A stretch of 64,000 nt of DNA, from positions 3,569,001-3,633,000 of the forward strand of contig CM070875.1 in NCBI GenBank assembly GCA_036365515.1, given 5' to 3'. The translations under genes were made by a program, and so were the position numbers. Under the pieces are notes generated by a model. The model worked only from the letters and a program-made list of their open reading frames with translations. It was not told where the DNA came from and did not search any database. Origin of the DNA: Torymus aiolomorphi. Its lineage: Eukaryota; Arthropoda; Insecta; Hymenoptera; Torymidae. Below are positions 12,226-23,932 of the stretch, one piece after another; the stretch's first letter is position 1, and every line of letters starts with the position of its first letter.

Positions 12226-12890
12226 CACATTCGCGTTTTTGAGTCGCGAAAGTGGTACTTTCGGCCGGGGTATGGTGCTAAATCGTATACGCAATGCGGG
12301 GATAAAAAGGGCCACCCCAGAGCACATATTTGCCACACTCGCCTTAGGCTCGGGTGGCAATTTACACGTGTTCTGGACTGGCCAACTCTTTACCTCCCGA
12401 GTTGCGTAATATACTATTTCACCATACCCTGGCCGAAAATACTACTTTCGCTCCCTGCTCCGAAACGCGAATGTGCACTGAGAGAAGAATATTGTTATAG
12501 TTAACATATTTATCTATTTGATTAGAATTGCAATATTGTAACTGTTACAATATCGTATATTTAAATAGGGAAGATTTTGACGGTCAAACCCAATATAGTA
12601 ACTGTTACAATATCAATGTTTACCAGTAACATATGGTATATTAACTGTTACAATGCCTATATTTGGTCATATTTAAACATACGCATGTTAACAGTTACAA
12701 TGCCATGTTAACAGTAAACAAATCCTTCTCTCAGTGTGGTATTTTCGGCCCGGGTATGGTGAAAAATAGTATATACGCACCATGGAAGGAAAATTGGCCA
12801 GCCCACATCTCGTGTTTTGCCACCCTCGCTTTAGACAGTAGAAAATTACTATAATTTATAGTAAAAATTGCTATAATTGTTACTATATGT
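12226..12890. repeat. Fold-back element with TTTCGGCCNGGGTATGGTG motif, three arms
   Basis: GTGGTACTTTCGGCCGGGGT (12251), the inverse ACCCTGGCCGAAAATAC (12424-12440), and GTATTTTCGGCCCGGGTATG (12739) are three copies of one motif in alternating orientation. The last is separated by the nested MITE. Flanks pair through GGCCAACTC / AATTGGCC. Confidence 0.7.
12476..12736. mobile_element. CACTGAGAG-family MITE, 261 bp, with TG duplication
   Basis: Ends CACTGAGAGAAG and CTTCTCTCAGTG are flanked by TG on both sides (12474-12475, 12737-12738). Removing it rejoins GCGAATG and TGGTATTTTCGG into a sequence matching the neighbouring element copy (GCGAAAGTGGTACTTTCGG). The interior has repeated TAACTGTTACAAT palindromes. 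Confidence 0.85.
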
Positions 12891-12964
12891 ATATAGCAAT
12901 TTTTGCTATCAATTATATTAGTTTTCATTAGAATATTAGTCCGTCCCATATGTTTACTAATAAA

Positions 12965-13230
12965 TCGTCGGCTGAGAGGAAAAATATGAATAGGTAGGAA
13001 ATTTCAAGACCTTTCAGAAAATCGGCCTACTTGCGACAGATATCACCACCCCAGCGACGAAAAAAATTATTTTCGATTTTTCCAAACTTTTCTTTTTTAT
13101 TTTTTAAATACTTGATATTATCAGATCAACTATAAAATTGAACTTGCATAACTACAAAATGAACTTCATATACCTGCCAAAGATGAACTTGATATCTCTT
13201 GCCAATTTCGAGTTATGCTGCAGAAAAATT

Positions 13231-13283
<53 letters not shown>

Positions 13284-13819
13284 TTTTCTAGAAAACGCAT
13301 ATTTCGATTCAAGGAGCTCAAAAATATCGAAAATTATCAAAATCTCGGAGTCGGAAATTTTCACCGTTACAAAGCTTTCTATTTGAGAGGTGACAACTCG
13401 GTTGCGCGCTAAGAAAGACGACAACTCACGGGTTATTTATTTTTTTTTTCAATTGAGAACAGCTGTAAAGATTTGAGAAATTTTCATATACTACTTTTTG
13501 AACTATTGAAAAATGACATTTCAAATTTTATAAACAACAGATTTATTTTACCTCAATTTTATTGATTAAAACATAATTGAAACATATAATATGGATTCTA
13601 AGTTACTGGAAAAATAAATTTTTTATTTTGTTTATAAAATTTGAAATACCGACTTTATTCCAGTTTTTAAACAAATAGTATACGAGAATGTTTCAATAAT
13701 CTTTACAACGGTTCTCAATTAAAATGTGAGTGAAAAAAAATTACCCGCGAGTTATCACCCCCCCCCCCCCCCTATCAGCACTCAGCCGAGTTGTCATTTT
13801 TTTTCCTCTTAGCCGACGA
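12965..13819. mobile_element. Fold-back element with TCGTCGGCTGAGAGG ends enclosing a CA repeat
   Basis: TCGTCGGCTGAGAGGAAAAA at 12965 is mirrored by TTTTCCTCTTAGCCGACGA ending 13819. Inner arms pair through ACAACTCACGGGTTAT / ACCCGCGAGTT, CAATTGAGAACAGCTG / ACGGTTCTCAATT, and TTTATAAAC / GTTTATAAA. The (CA)n at 13235 and a C-run at about 13757 lie inside. Confidence 0.7.
13235..13279. repeat. (AC)n microsatellite
   Basis: Pure AC run inside the fold-back element at 12965. Confidence 0.98.
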
Positions 13820-14610
13820 AATACAGTAATTTTGGTCTAAAAATTGTTCTCCATGCAGCATTCGATTATATTATAAAATATCATTATAAAGTGACTGCAC
13901 CAATAAATGACCATTTAAGGTCAATAAATGACCAGGTCACGTGATATTTTCAATTGCTTCAATAAAATATTTTCAAAATATTAAATAGTTGAAAATCTAC
14001 ATTTTTGAACTTTTGAGACAGGGGGAGCATTTTGGTATATTCATGTGTAATAAAAGTATATTTTATCCAACTTATCCAACTTTAAAAAAAAAAATGTCCA
14101 TTCACTGGTGTCTGGACACGGACTGGTCCATTGACCCTATCAACATGAATTACGATATTCAAACAATTATTAAAGGATTCCTTTTTAACAAAAAAAAAAC
14201 TTGCTCACTTCGTATACTTAATCTCATCACAGAACTAACAAACACTCCCAACCGCGTTCGTAGCACACCCTAATTACCACATTACATCAATAACAATCTC
14301 ACCCCTTACCTAATGAAATCAAGATCAACTAATTTACATTTACACTACTCCTTATCATCGTCCTCACCAAAACAAGGAAAAGCTCTCTCTCTCCACCTCC
14401 ACATCCCCTGCCCCCTTATCCAACCACACACTTCTCCTCCTCAAAGTAACACAATAATTTCACATATACACACTCACATACGCGCACGCGCTCCCCCGCA
14501 TTTCGCATAACTACGTTAGCCAAGAAAATTAACCGTAAGAGGCTAGCGAAATGGGTCAATTCGAGAGTATACCTCCACGCGTACCTATACTCTATACTAC
14601 TAACCCCTCG

Positions 14611-14631
14611 CAGCAGCAGCAGCAGCAGCAG
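14611..14631. repeat. (CAG)7 microsatellite
   Basis: Seven CAG units in non-coding sequence. Confidence 0.97.
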
Positions 14632-14878
14632 CTCGCCTCGCAGTTACTTCAGTCGTTATACGGTTAAACTTCTACCCAGCTCGCGCTCGCGTGCACGTTA
14701 CTAGTTCGACATTCGCGTGTATGTATGCGTGTGCGGATTCGGTCGCGCGCGCGGGCGAGGCAGTTGGCTTGTAAATAATTACCCCTTCGGGCCGAGAGCT
14801 TTCACGGTGGGACGATAAATTTACTGATTAAAAGTTGCGTCGAGGAATCGCGGGGTCACGTAATGTAAAGCTCGAATC

Positions 14879-14944
14879 TGTGTGTGTGTGTGCATGTGTG
14901 TGTGTGTGTGTGTGTGTGTGCATGTGTGTGTGTGTGTGTGTGTG
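14879..14944. repeat. (TG)n microsatellite with two GCA interruptions
   Basis: TG run broken twice by a single C substitution at regular spacing. Confidence 0.98.
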
Positions 14945-15284
14945 ATACTCAAAAAGTCGTCGAAGAGCTCGAATTGAATTTTTATGGCGTGCGTGTGGAA
15001 GAGGTACACAGGGGGGATATAGTTGTATAGCCATATGTTTATAGCGGACGTTGGCTCTGAGGTGAGAGGAATGCAGTGGGGTTTGGGGTGGTACGCTTTT
15101 TTAAATTATTTTTTGTAATAAAATTACTTATATGAGGAAATCCATAATTTGTCCACACTTAGAGGGTTCAAAAAATTAAAAAAAAAAAATTTGAAGGTAC
15201 CCCTTCGCGACAAGTTTCTTCTCATTCTATAGGTCATAAAATATACAAAAAAAAACTCGGGAACATTAGAAAACGGTCTTGTGA

Positions 15285-15467
15285 CAAGCGTTTTAGAAAA
15301 AAATCCATTTTTCTTATGGAAATTTAACATGGGATAAATGAACGAAAAGTAGTCACTGATAATGAGCCAATAGTAAGCTTTTAAATATGCCAACAAGTAT
15401 TCGACAAAAAAAGCGATTAAAGTAGAAGAAAAGAACTTTAATGTAAGCTAAAGATCGTTAAAATCTT
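15285..15467. repeat. Single-arm fragment of the same fold-back family
   Basis: CATTTTTCTTATGGAAATTT, AGTAGTCACTGATAATGAGC and GCGATTAAAGTAGAAG match the arms of the two palindromes downstream, but no inverse partner is present at this site. It directly adjoins the 15468 element. Confidence 0.65.
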
Positions 15468-16194
15468 TTAAAAATTTTTTTGAATGCACACTTACCATAC
15501 AAGGTTTTTTTCGTTTCTTGAACCTTACAGAACGTGAAAAAACGTGTGTTCCAAGCCGATTGAGTGGTATCATTTTTTTACAGCACTTTTAATTTTTCTT
15601 ATGGAAATTTAACATGGGAAAAATGGGTGAAAAGTTGTCATTGATGATGAACCAATAACAAGCTATTCAAGAGGCCAAACCAAATTCCACAAAAAAGGCG
15701 ATTAAAGTTGAAGAATAGAGCTTTAATTTGAGAGGGCAATCGTTAAAATCGGTCGATTCGGTGCAAAGCTACGTGAATTTGAAAATGGCAAAAAATGACC
15801 AAAAATGAGCGATTTTTGCCAAATCATCGTAATTCTTAAAATTTTCGTCATTTTTCGCACTTTTCATTCATTTTCAAATTCACGTAGTTTTACACCGAAT
15901 CGACCGATTTTAACGATTGCCCTCTCAAATTAAAGCTCTATTCTTCAACTTTAATCGCCTTTTTTGTGAAATTTGGTTTGGCCTCTTCAATAGCTTGTTA
16001 TTGGTTCATCATCAATGACAACTTTTCACCAAAAATGGGAAAAATGGCCCATGTTAAATTTCCATAAGAAAAATTAAAAGTGCTGTAAAAAAATGATACC
16101 ACTCAATCGGCTTGGAACACACGTTTTTTCACGTTCTGTAAGGTTCAAGAAACGAGAAAAACCTTGTGTAGTAAGTGTGCATTCAAAAAAATTT
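15468..16194. mobile_element. Long fold-back element, arms of about 340 bp
   Basis: The arms read AATGCACACTTACCATACAA, TTGAACCTTACAGAACGTG, ATTTTTCTTATGGAAATTTA, GCGATTAAAGTTGAAGAATA and so on, and are mirrored almost base for base to 16194. The apex lies near 15820. No coding capacity. Confidence 0.9.
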
Positions 16195-16681
16195 TTCATT
16201 TTTTTGGCGACGTAAAAGGGAAATTTCCTAGGAATTGCTCATATATTTACTCCGTTCACGAGTATAAGTAATTCCCTCCGAACAGATATATAAATTTCGT
16301 ATGCAAATTCTCGTCGGACCATTTGAAATTCAGAACCTGTAATATCTCTCGTACCTTGCGCAAATATTTTCGGAACTATTTTCAAAAGAAAAAGACAGAA
16401 CTACATAAATATATACTTCAAAGCAAAAGTCCACTCCGATAATAAAATGAAATCGTTTTCATTCGCGCTGCAGTTCCAGACGTATCCATACATACGTTCG
16501 TATTAAAAGCAAATAGTTTCTCCCATTAACATATAGATTACATAAGAGTTATTCTCCGAGAAAGCTATATATATACATCCATATTCATGGGATAATCTCA
16601 AAAGCCACACTCTTCCCGCGCCAAAATAACCTCTCGATATATATGTCGCAAAAAGACGTTTAGCAAAACGTCCAAACGTAC

Positions 16682-17494
16682 ATATATGTTGAATTCTACA
16701 GAAAATTACCCCTAACTGTGGTCGAAAAATCGTAAAAATTCAAAGTTGAAGCACATCTCCAACAACTGGTTTTTCCTATTCTGTAGCAAAAATAATGCAC
16801 GAAAAGTGTGTCGAACCAAGGAAATCGAAATAGTGTTTTTCAAGAAGCTACATTTAATTTTTCTTATGGAAATTTAACGTGGGAAAAATAGACGAAAAGT
16901 AGTCATTGATGATTAACCAATAGCAAGCTACTGAATAAGGCAAAAACAAATTTCACAAAAAAGCGATTAAAGTAGAAGAGCTTTAATTTGAGACTAGAAT
17001 CGTTAAAATCGGTCTTTTCTGTGCAAAGCTACGTGAATTTGAAAATGGCGAAGAATTACCGAAAATGAGCGACTTTTCCCAAATCTACGGAATTCTTAAA
17101 ATTTTGGTCATTTTTCGTCATTTTTCGCCATTTTCAAATTCACGTAGCTTTGCACAGAATCGATTGATTTTAACGATTCTAGTCTCAAATTAAAACTCTT
17201 CTATTTTAATCGCTTTTTTATGAAATTTGTTTTTTGCCTTTTCAGTAGCTTGCTATTGGTTAATACTCAATGATTACTTTTCGTCTATTTTTCCCATGTT
17301 AAATTTCCATAAGAAATATTAAATGTAGCCTCTTGAAAAACACTATTCCTATTTCCTTGGTTCGACACACTTTTCGTGCATTATTTTTGCTACAGAATAG
17401 GAAAAACCAGTTGTTGGAAGTGTGCTTCAACTTTGAATTTTTACGATTTTTCGATCACAGTTAGGGGTAATTTTCTGTAGAATTCAACATATAT
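16682..17494. mobile_element. Second long fold-back element, arms of about 395 bp, related to the first
   Basis: CATATATGTTGAATTCTACA followed by GAAAATTACCCCTAACTGTG pairs with the right end (CACAGTTAGGGGTAATTTTC). Internal words ATTTTTCTTATGGAAATTTA and GCGATTAAAGTAGAAG are shared with the 15468 element. The outer ~150 bp differ, so this is a sister family. Confidence 0.9.
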
Positions 17495-17499
17495 ACGCA

Positions 17500-20400
17500 C
17501 ACCAGTCCACCCGCACCGCGCAGTTATTACTTAATTTATTCTCTATTTTCAAACGAGTACCACGCACACATACACAGCTGCTCGTGTCCCCTTTTCATTT
17601 TTAACTCCTCAAAGCCACAGCAGCATCACACACGTACAGCGCAACAACAATCCGGGCCTTCCGAGAAAACCTACTTAGCCGTCCTCTCGTCCGCACTAAT
17701 GTGTTTAAAAGCCAACCCTAAAGAGACCCCATCCTCATCTTCTCCCTCTCTCTGCTCGCTCTCCCCATCACTGGGACCCACGAACCTCCTCTCCTTTGCG
17801 ATTCGAAAAATTAAATAGCCCCGCCCGCGCTAAATTAATATTAACAAATCGCAATCAGTGCCGCGGCGGCGCACGCTCACCCCGGCGACCGCGTATATAG
17901 CAGCTGACTCGACAGCCTCGAGGCATTCGCTTACACATACACATATACATACACACAAGTAGATCTCGCGCATGTGTGTGTGTGTGTGCCAATGGCCCCG
18001 ACGCGCGAATTTACCGCATCGACGATTTTGGCTCGGATTCGCCGCGCGTTGACGTAATAAAGCTTTTAGATGATATACACTGCGCTACTGCTGCTGCTAC
18101 TGCACCTAAATTATCGTAAGCGCGAGCGGGGCCGCGCATTACGCGCGGTATTCGGAGGAAAAAGGGCCTCCCCCCTATTTTTCCGGAGTGGGCTTAATAC
18201 GTCGTGAACATAGGTATATACATATATGTATATATTATTAATTTTGATTCGCGAAGTTTGCCTACAACGCGGCGACGAGGTTCCCCTTTAATAACATATA
18301 TTACAATAATATATGTTAAAGCAATTCAAATGTATACGCGCGCGATCCAAAGGAGAAGCTTAATTAATCATTATAATATATAACAGAGGGAGAGAAGCGC
18401 GCGCGTCGCTTTGCAGCTATACTGTACATGTATCGCGCTCGTTACGTAGTAGTTCTCTGATTAAAAAATTCTCTCTCAGCGAGTAGCGGCAGCAGGCTCA
18501 GGCGCGCAGTTGATGCATGTAACTTTTTCTATTACAATATTTTCCTAGGAAGCTGCGAGCGAGCGAGCGAGCAACCCTGCGAAAAAAGTATCAGCCGTGG
18601 CGCATCTCATGAATTTACATGAAAGCTTCCCCTTTCCCCTACCGGCCCACACGTATTTACATCGAAGTGGAAACGCGTCGAGCTTCGCCGGACGCAACTT
18701 ACGTGTATACTATACGGAGAGGGAAAAGAAAATTCATCAGCGCGTTGTACAGTATAGGGGTACGAGTTTTTTTTTGGAATTTTAATAGGCACCGGCGTAT
18801 CGATGCTCGAACGCGAGTTGATCGCGAAATTTACCGCATAACACGCACGCGGTGTAAGAATAACAACGACAAATCATAAAGAAAAGACGCACGAGCGATA
18901 TAACGACTGAAATGTATACCCCCCCAGCGCCGCATACGTTTTTCTCTCCTCGCATCCGCGCACACATACATCGCGCGCAAAGAGTCACAGATACCAGCGG
19001 CGCGACTCGTGAAAAAAGCAAAACAACCAAAAATAAAAAAGAAAACAACGGCGCTTTTTTGTCGTCCTCCCGCCGCAGCTATATGCGAGAAAACTAAAGC
19101 CCCGGTCGCGCAGAGAGACGCACAGAGAGGTGGGACGAGGTTAATGGCGGTCGAAATAAATTAAACAGGCTCTTAGCGCGCGATATCGAGGCTGCAGCAG
19201 AGACTCTCTCTCTCTCTCGCTCTCTCCGAATCCCCGCGTCTTTGTCCCGCTATAACTACTGCTGCTGCTGCCTCCTCCGGGGATATATTTGCCGTCTCTG
19301 CTGCCGCTGCTGCCGTTGTAAATTAATAAGGCCGGGCAAACACGAGAAAGGTGCGCCGAGCGACAGATTATAACGGGCGCGGCTTTGTACAGCTGATGCT
19401 GCGCGCGTAAATGTAGGTGGAGAGAGAGAGAGCGAGAGAGAAGGAGACAAAGGGACGAATAAGGCGGAAAAGTGCGCGCGAGGGAAATGTGGATATAACG
19501 AATCGTTGACTTTTTTGTCTTTTGAGTGAGAGAGGGAGTTTTTTGCCCTCGCGCTATAGTGAAGGGCTTTGCTGTGCGGGATGCGGTGTGTATAAAGAGA
19601 GAGAGAGAGGAAGGGAGCGACTCTGCGCGCGTGATTCACGCTGAGTAATTGCATTATTCGTTACATAATTATTTCGTTGCGGTGTATACGCCACCGTCGC
19701 CGTTGCCGTAGTTGTTATAGCGGAGTTGTTGCTTTCTTTTTCGCTATATAGACACTGCGAGCGCGCGCTTGTGGCGTAGTGTTTGATTTCGGGAGTGGAA
19801 TGCGACGGGATTTATCACGAGAGGCTTTTATATTTCCTTCATTCTATGTGGCGATGTGTGCCAGTAGCGCGTTAAACAATATGTATATGGAATGCAATTG
19901 GTTTTTGTATAATAATAAACGGTTATGGATAGGAGGGATGTAGAAAAATATGCTACGGAGATTAATAAAAAACATATAAATGCGCGCCATTTAGTCTAAT
20001 GAAAAGTCGCGCTATAGTGACTCGCGTTTGGTTTTTAGCTATGCGCGCGCAAAAAGTCAACGAAAATATCCCTAAAAAAAGCACTTTTTCCGTTTTGCGG
20101 ATAAACATCGGACTTTTAATGAATAAACATGTACGCGACGACGCCGAGAGCCGCGCGGGCGCGATTCGTGCTGAAAATACAAAAATTGAATGCTTTTGGC
20201 GGTACATGCGTGCGTCAATTATACGTACCCCGCATATATGTGTGTAATATACAGTATGACGAATCAAGACAAAAAGTAATAATGTAGTAAGTATTGTATT
20301 ATGCAAAGTTTCATATACAATTCTACGCTGTAAATTTACAGTTTTATTGTGTTACAGATACATTAAAGCTCGCAGCGAAGTGTATCCCTTGTATATTAAC

Positions 20401-22837
20401 GCGCGTAAATAAAATATCGAGTTTCACACGGTATTTCCTCCCCTATAACACGTACCAACGTAACGAAGTATAAACGTATAATTATGAGAATAAAGAAGGA
20501 CGCTGTACAAACATTTCCACGTATATACACATATCTAGTCGACGAATAAGCGCATATAATACGCGCGACCCAGTTTTTAACTGTCCGGCGTCTGGGCGAC
20601 GTTAAACCGTGTAATTTCAAAATATATACGCTTTGCGCGTGTATACACAGAGAGTGAATAAATCTCGCGGCGACTTCGAGCAATCCCAATGCGCGAGCCC
20701 GCGGTGCGGTGTATATCGACTTTGTGCAATGTTAATCTACTATACGGATATGATTTATACACCGTGTTGGGCTGGACACACATACATACACAGCAAGTAT
20801 GCCAAGGTTTTCACGGTTAATACTTCGAAAGCGCATTTAGGTAAGTATCTCTTAAATTTTATGCGGATGAGGAAAATTTTTTGATCGGACGGTTTTATTT
20901 TGCGGGCGCTCCAGATGCGCAAGAGATGTCGTTTGGGATCGTTAAGGATGTGCACGTGTACAGCACAGCTTTGTTTGTTTTTCTTTTCTCTTATTGAAAA
21001 AGTTTATGTTGACATGCGATTTTTAAATGTATAAAATAAAATAATATACATTTTAATTATCAAGAGTGTACATTCGAGAATCGATACATATGCGCTCGAG
21101 TATTTTTGTTTCGGGACAAAGAATGTGCGTGGATGCGGGCAAATATTCATTTCAATATGCAGGAGAGATGCGCGGAGAAATAATGCAGTAACAATTCCCC
21201 ATATATATCGAGGCAAGTAGTATAACGGCAATTTACGTCAGACGCTTTTTATATATGTATAAATGCAATAATGTATTATTCTTACGGTTATTCGCATGTT
21301 TTTCAATAAAATTCCTAAGGATAACGGCGTATTTATTTGTTTCTTTTCTTTTTTTTATATCACCCGGATACGCGAGCGCGGTATGAATACATTTTACGCA
21401 CAAAATAAAAACCATTATATAGATTTTTATTATTACGAGTGCGTGCGTTTCACAACAATGCCCGCGGCATATTCTATATTCAATTGCATTTCAAAACGTC
21501 GTTTCTCAAGTCTTGCGCTCGCGACCCGTATATCATATAATTCAACAATTGGATATAAATTTTTCCAAAACATCGAAAGTATAAGTGTATACACCTTTTA
21601 TGCATAAAATAAACGATAGGACGTATACAATTGCGACTGAACGATACTTATTCATTAAAGATCCTATCCAACTAAAAAAGAGTTTACATATAAAACACAC
21701 ATAATCTACAACATCAACATTTTTCTGAACCAAAACGTTCCGCCTCATAAACTCTTTCGTCAAAAACCACCGCAGCCGCATTATCCCGGCCATATAAAAA
21801 AGCCCCATATATACCTCCTTCCGCTTATCTGCTTACACCCACTCAACTCTCCCCCTCACACCACCTGTCATACCTCCCTCCTCCTCTCTATCCCACTCTC
21901 TCTCTCTCTCACTCCGGCGCATCGCTGATGATTAAACCCGGAAAGCCGGCAGCAACCCCGCGCGACAGAGACAGCTATATAGAGAGAACGCGCGCGAGTT
22001 CGCTGCGGCGTCTGTCTATTGGCGAATCTAATCCCGGGGAGAAGTCGAGCCTGCCTGGGCTAACGAGGCGCCGCCAGCAAGCAAGCGAACCTGTCGCCGA
22101 GAGAGAGAGAGGCCACTCCTCTCGCCCGCGCACGCGCGATTTTTGTCTTGTATATACATAATATATAGCGGGAAGTGCCCTTGGTATACGTTTGAGGGTT
22201 TTTTTTTCCTTTTGGAGGGGGCAGAACCTTTGGTGTGGAAAATAGAAAGGCTGCGGGTGGATTTTTATTACAGAGAGGAGAGGTGAGAGAGACAGAGGGT
22301 ACCGCTAATGACTTAGTTCGATGCGCCCAGGTCTGAGATTTGTGTGCCGCGCGCGCGAAGGCTGTAGTTATAGACGGTATGTGTCCGTATGTGCTTTGCT
22401 TTGTTTTGGGTTGTTAGAGGTAAGTGGGCGGGAGTGTGAGCGAGAGACGGAGATCGATGAATAATGCATGGGCTTTGGTCGCGGAAGACGGCTTACTTAA
22501 AAGTTTCTTTATTTTTAATTGTGCGATGAGTTGATTTGTTATAATGTGATGTTTTGGGAGCGGAAAGTGGAATTTCTATAGATCAAATTTTTACCTTTGT
22601 ATTATTTTATCGAGCGGGCAGAATTTACGTACCTTTTACACGAAATAAAGGAGATAAGAAAAATATTCATGAATCGCGTGTGCTATCTAAAATCAGCGCA
22701 CGTATGTGGCTCCGATTATGAAGCAGGTTATTTGATGTCCGTCGTTATGAAAAACGAAAAAAAAAGAAAAACAGAGTTGTTCAAAAAATGAAAAAAATAC
22801 CCTGGTAGAAAATTAGCCAGCTCTTCTGCCTACGCTA
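17500..22837. other. Non-coding CpG-rich, microsatellite-dotted DNA
   Basis: Many CGCG, GAGA, TATATA and CTG runs and short unrelated frames. No homology recognised on either strand, no inverted-repeat element found. Confidence 0.55.
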
Positions 22838-23336
22838 TTATAAATTAGCTAGATGTATTAGCTATAAATAAGCTATCCTGTTAACTGTAATCTATAGCTA
22901 AAAACTCACTATTTTGTTTTAATCTTTGAAAAGCGATATTCGTTAGCTATGAATTAACTAATTTTTATAGCTAAGAATCGAAGACGAAGTCTAGCTGGTG
23001 CGCTTCATAGTTTTTTGTGTCTACCAGGCTTTGCATGCGTTTCATCACCACCTAGACGCAAAAAACTATGGAACACACCATCTAACCTCCGGCACAGACT
23101 ACCCTGAATACCTCGGGCACGCATTGCATTTGACACGTAGATACAAAGAGCCTTCGTGTGACACGTAGACACGGACATCGGCTACGCCGAACGCTTAGGG
23201 CGTAGATCATTACTATGGCGCCGATTCTCGGCTAGAAAAATTAGTCAATTTAGCTAATAAATATCGCTTTTCAAAGATTAAAACCAAATAGCGAGTTTTT
23301 ACCCAGGATAGCTTATTTATAACTAATTTATAACTG
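22838..23336. mobile_element. Fold-back element with TTAGCTATAAATAAGCTATCC arms and a nested hairpin
   Basis: AGCTATAAATAAGCTATCCT, TTTTAATCTTTGAAAAGCGA and ACTAATTTTTATAGC are mirrored at 23225-23330. Inside, GCGCTTCATAGTTTTTTGTG pairs with its inverse at about 23050-23079, giving a second palindrome within the loop. The rest of the loop is GC-rich with repeated GACACGTAGA words. Confidence 0.75.
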
Positions 23337-23433
23337 CTTATATACTCTCTAAATGTAAAATATGTGGAAAATACACTATCTAAGAGTTAAAACTCTTGCA
23401 TTGCTGAAATAGTGAATATGCACTTTGAAATGT

Positions 23434-23778
<345 letters not shown>

Positions 23779-23780
23779 CA

Positions 23781-23932
23781 TTAAGGTACATTCACAAAAC
23801 TCATTTTTTTCTGTTCTAGTTACATATATATATAAGTATTTCTCTGGAACTTTTAACTTTTAGCTAAATAGAAATTTCAAAATTTAATGTTAAGGTACAT
23901 TCACAAAACTCATTTTTTTCTATTCTAGTTAC
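23781..23932. repeat. Direct repeat pair of 43 bp next to the AT array
   Basis: TTAAGGTACATTCACAAAAC followed by TCATTTTTTTCTGTTCTAG occurs at 23781-23823 and again at 23890-23932 with one visible difference. The 66 bp between include a short TATATA run, suggesting the array once expanded inside a duplicated segment. Confidence 0.9.

Noticed and set aside
11731..12338. Open frames of 144 (plus) and 153 (minus) codons
   Set aside because: They cover the tRNA-like repeat and the fold-back element; no protein similarity is recognisable.
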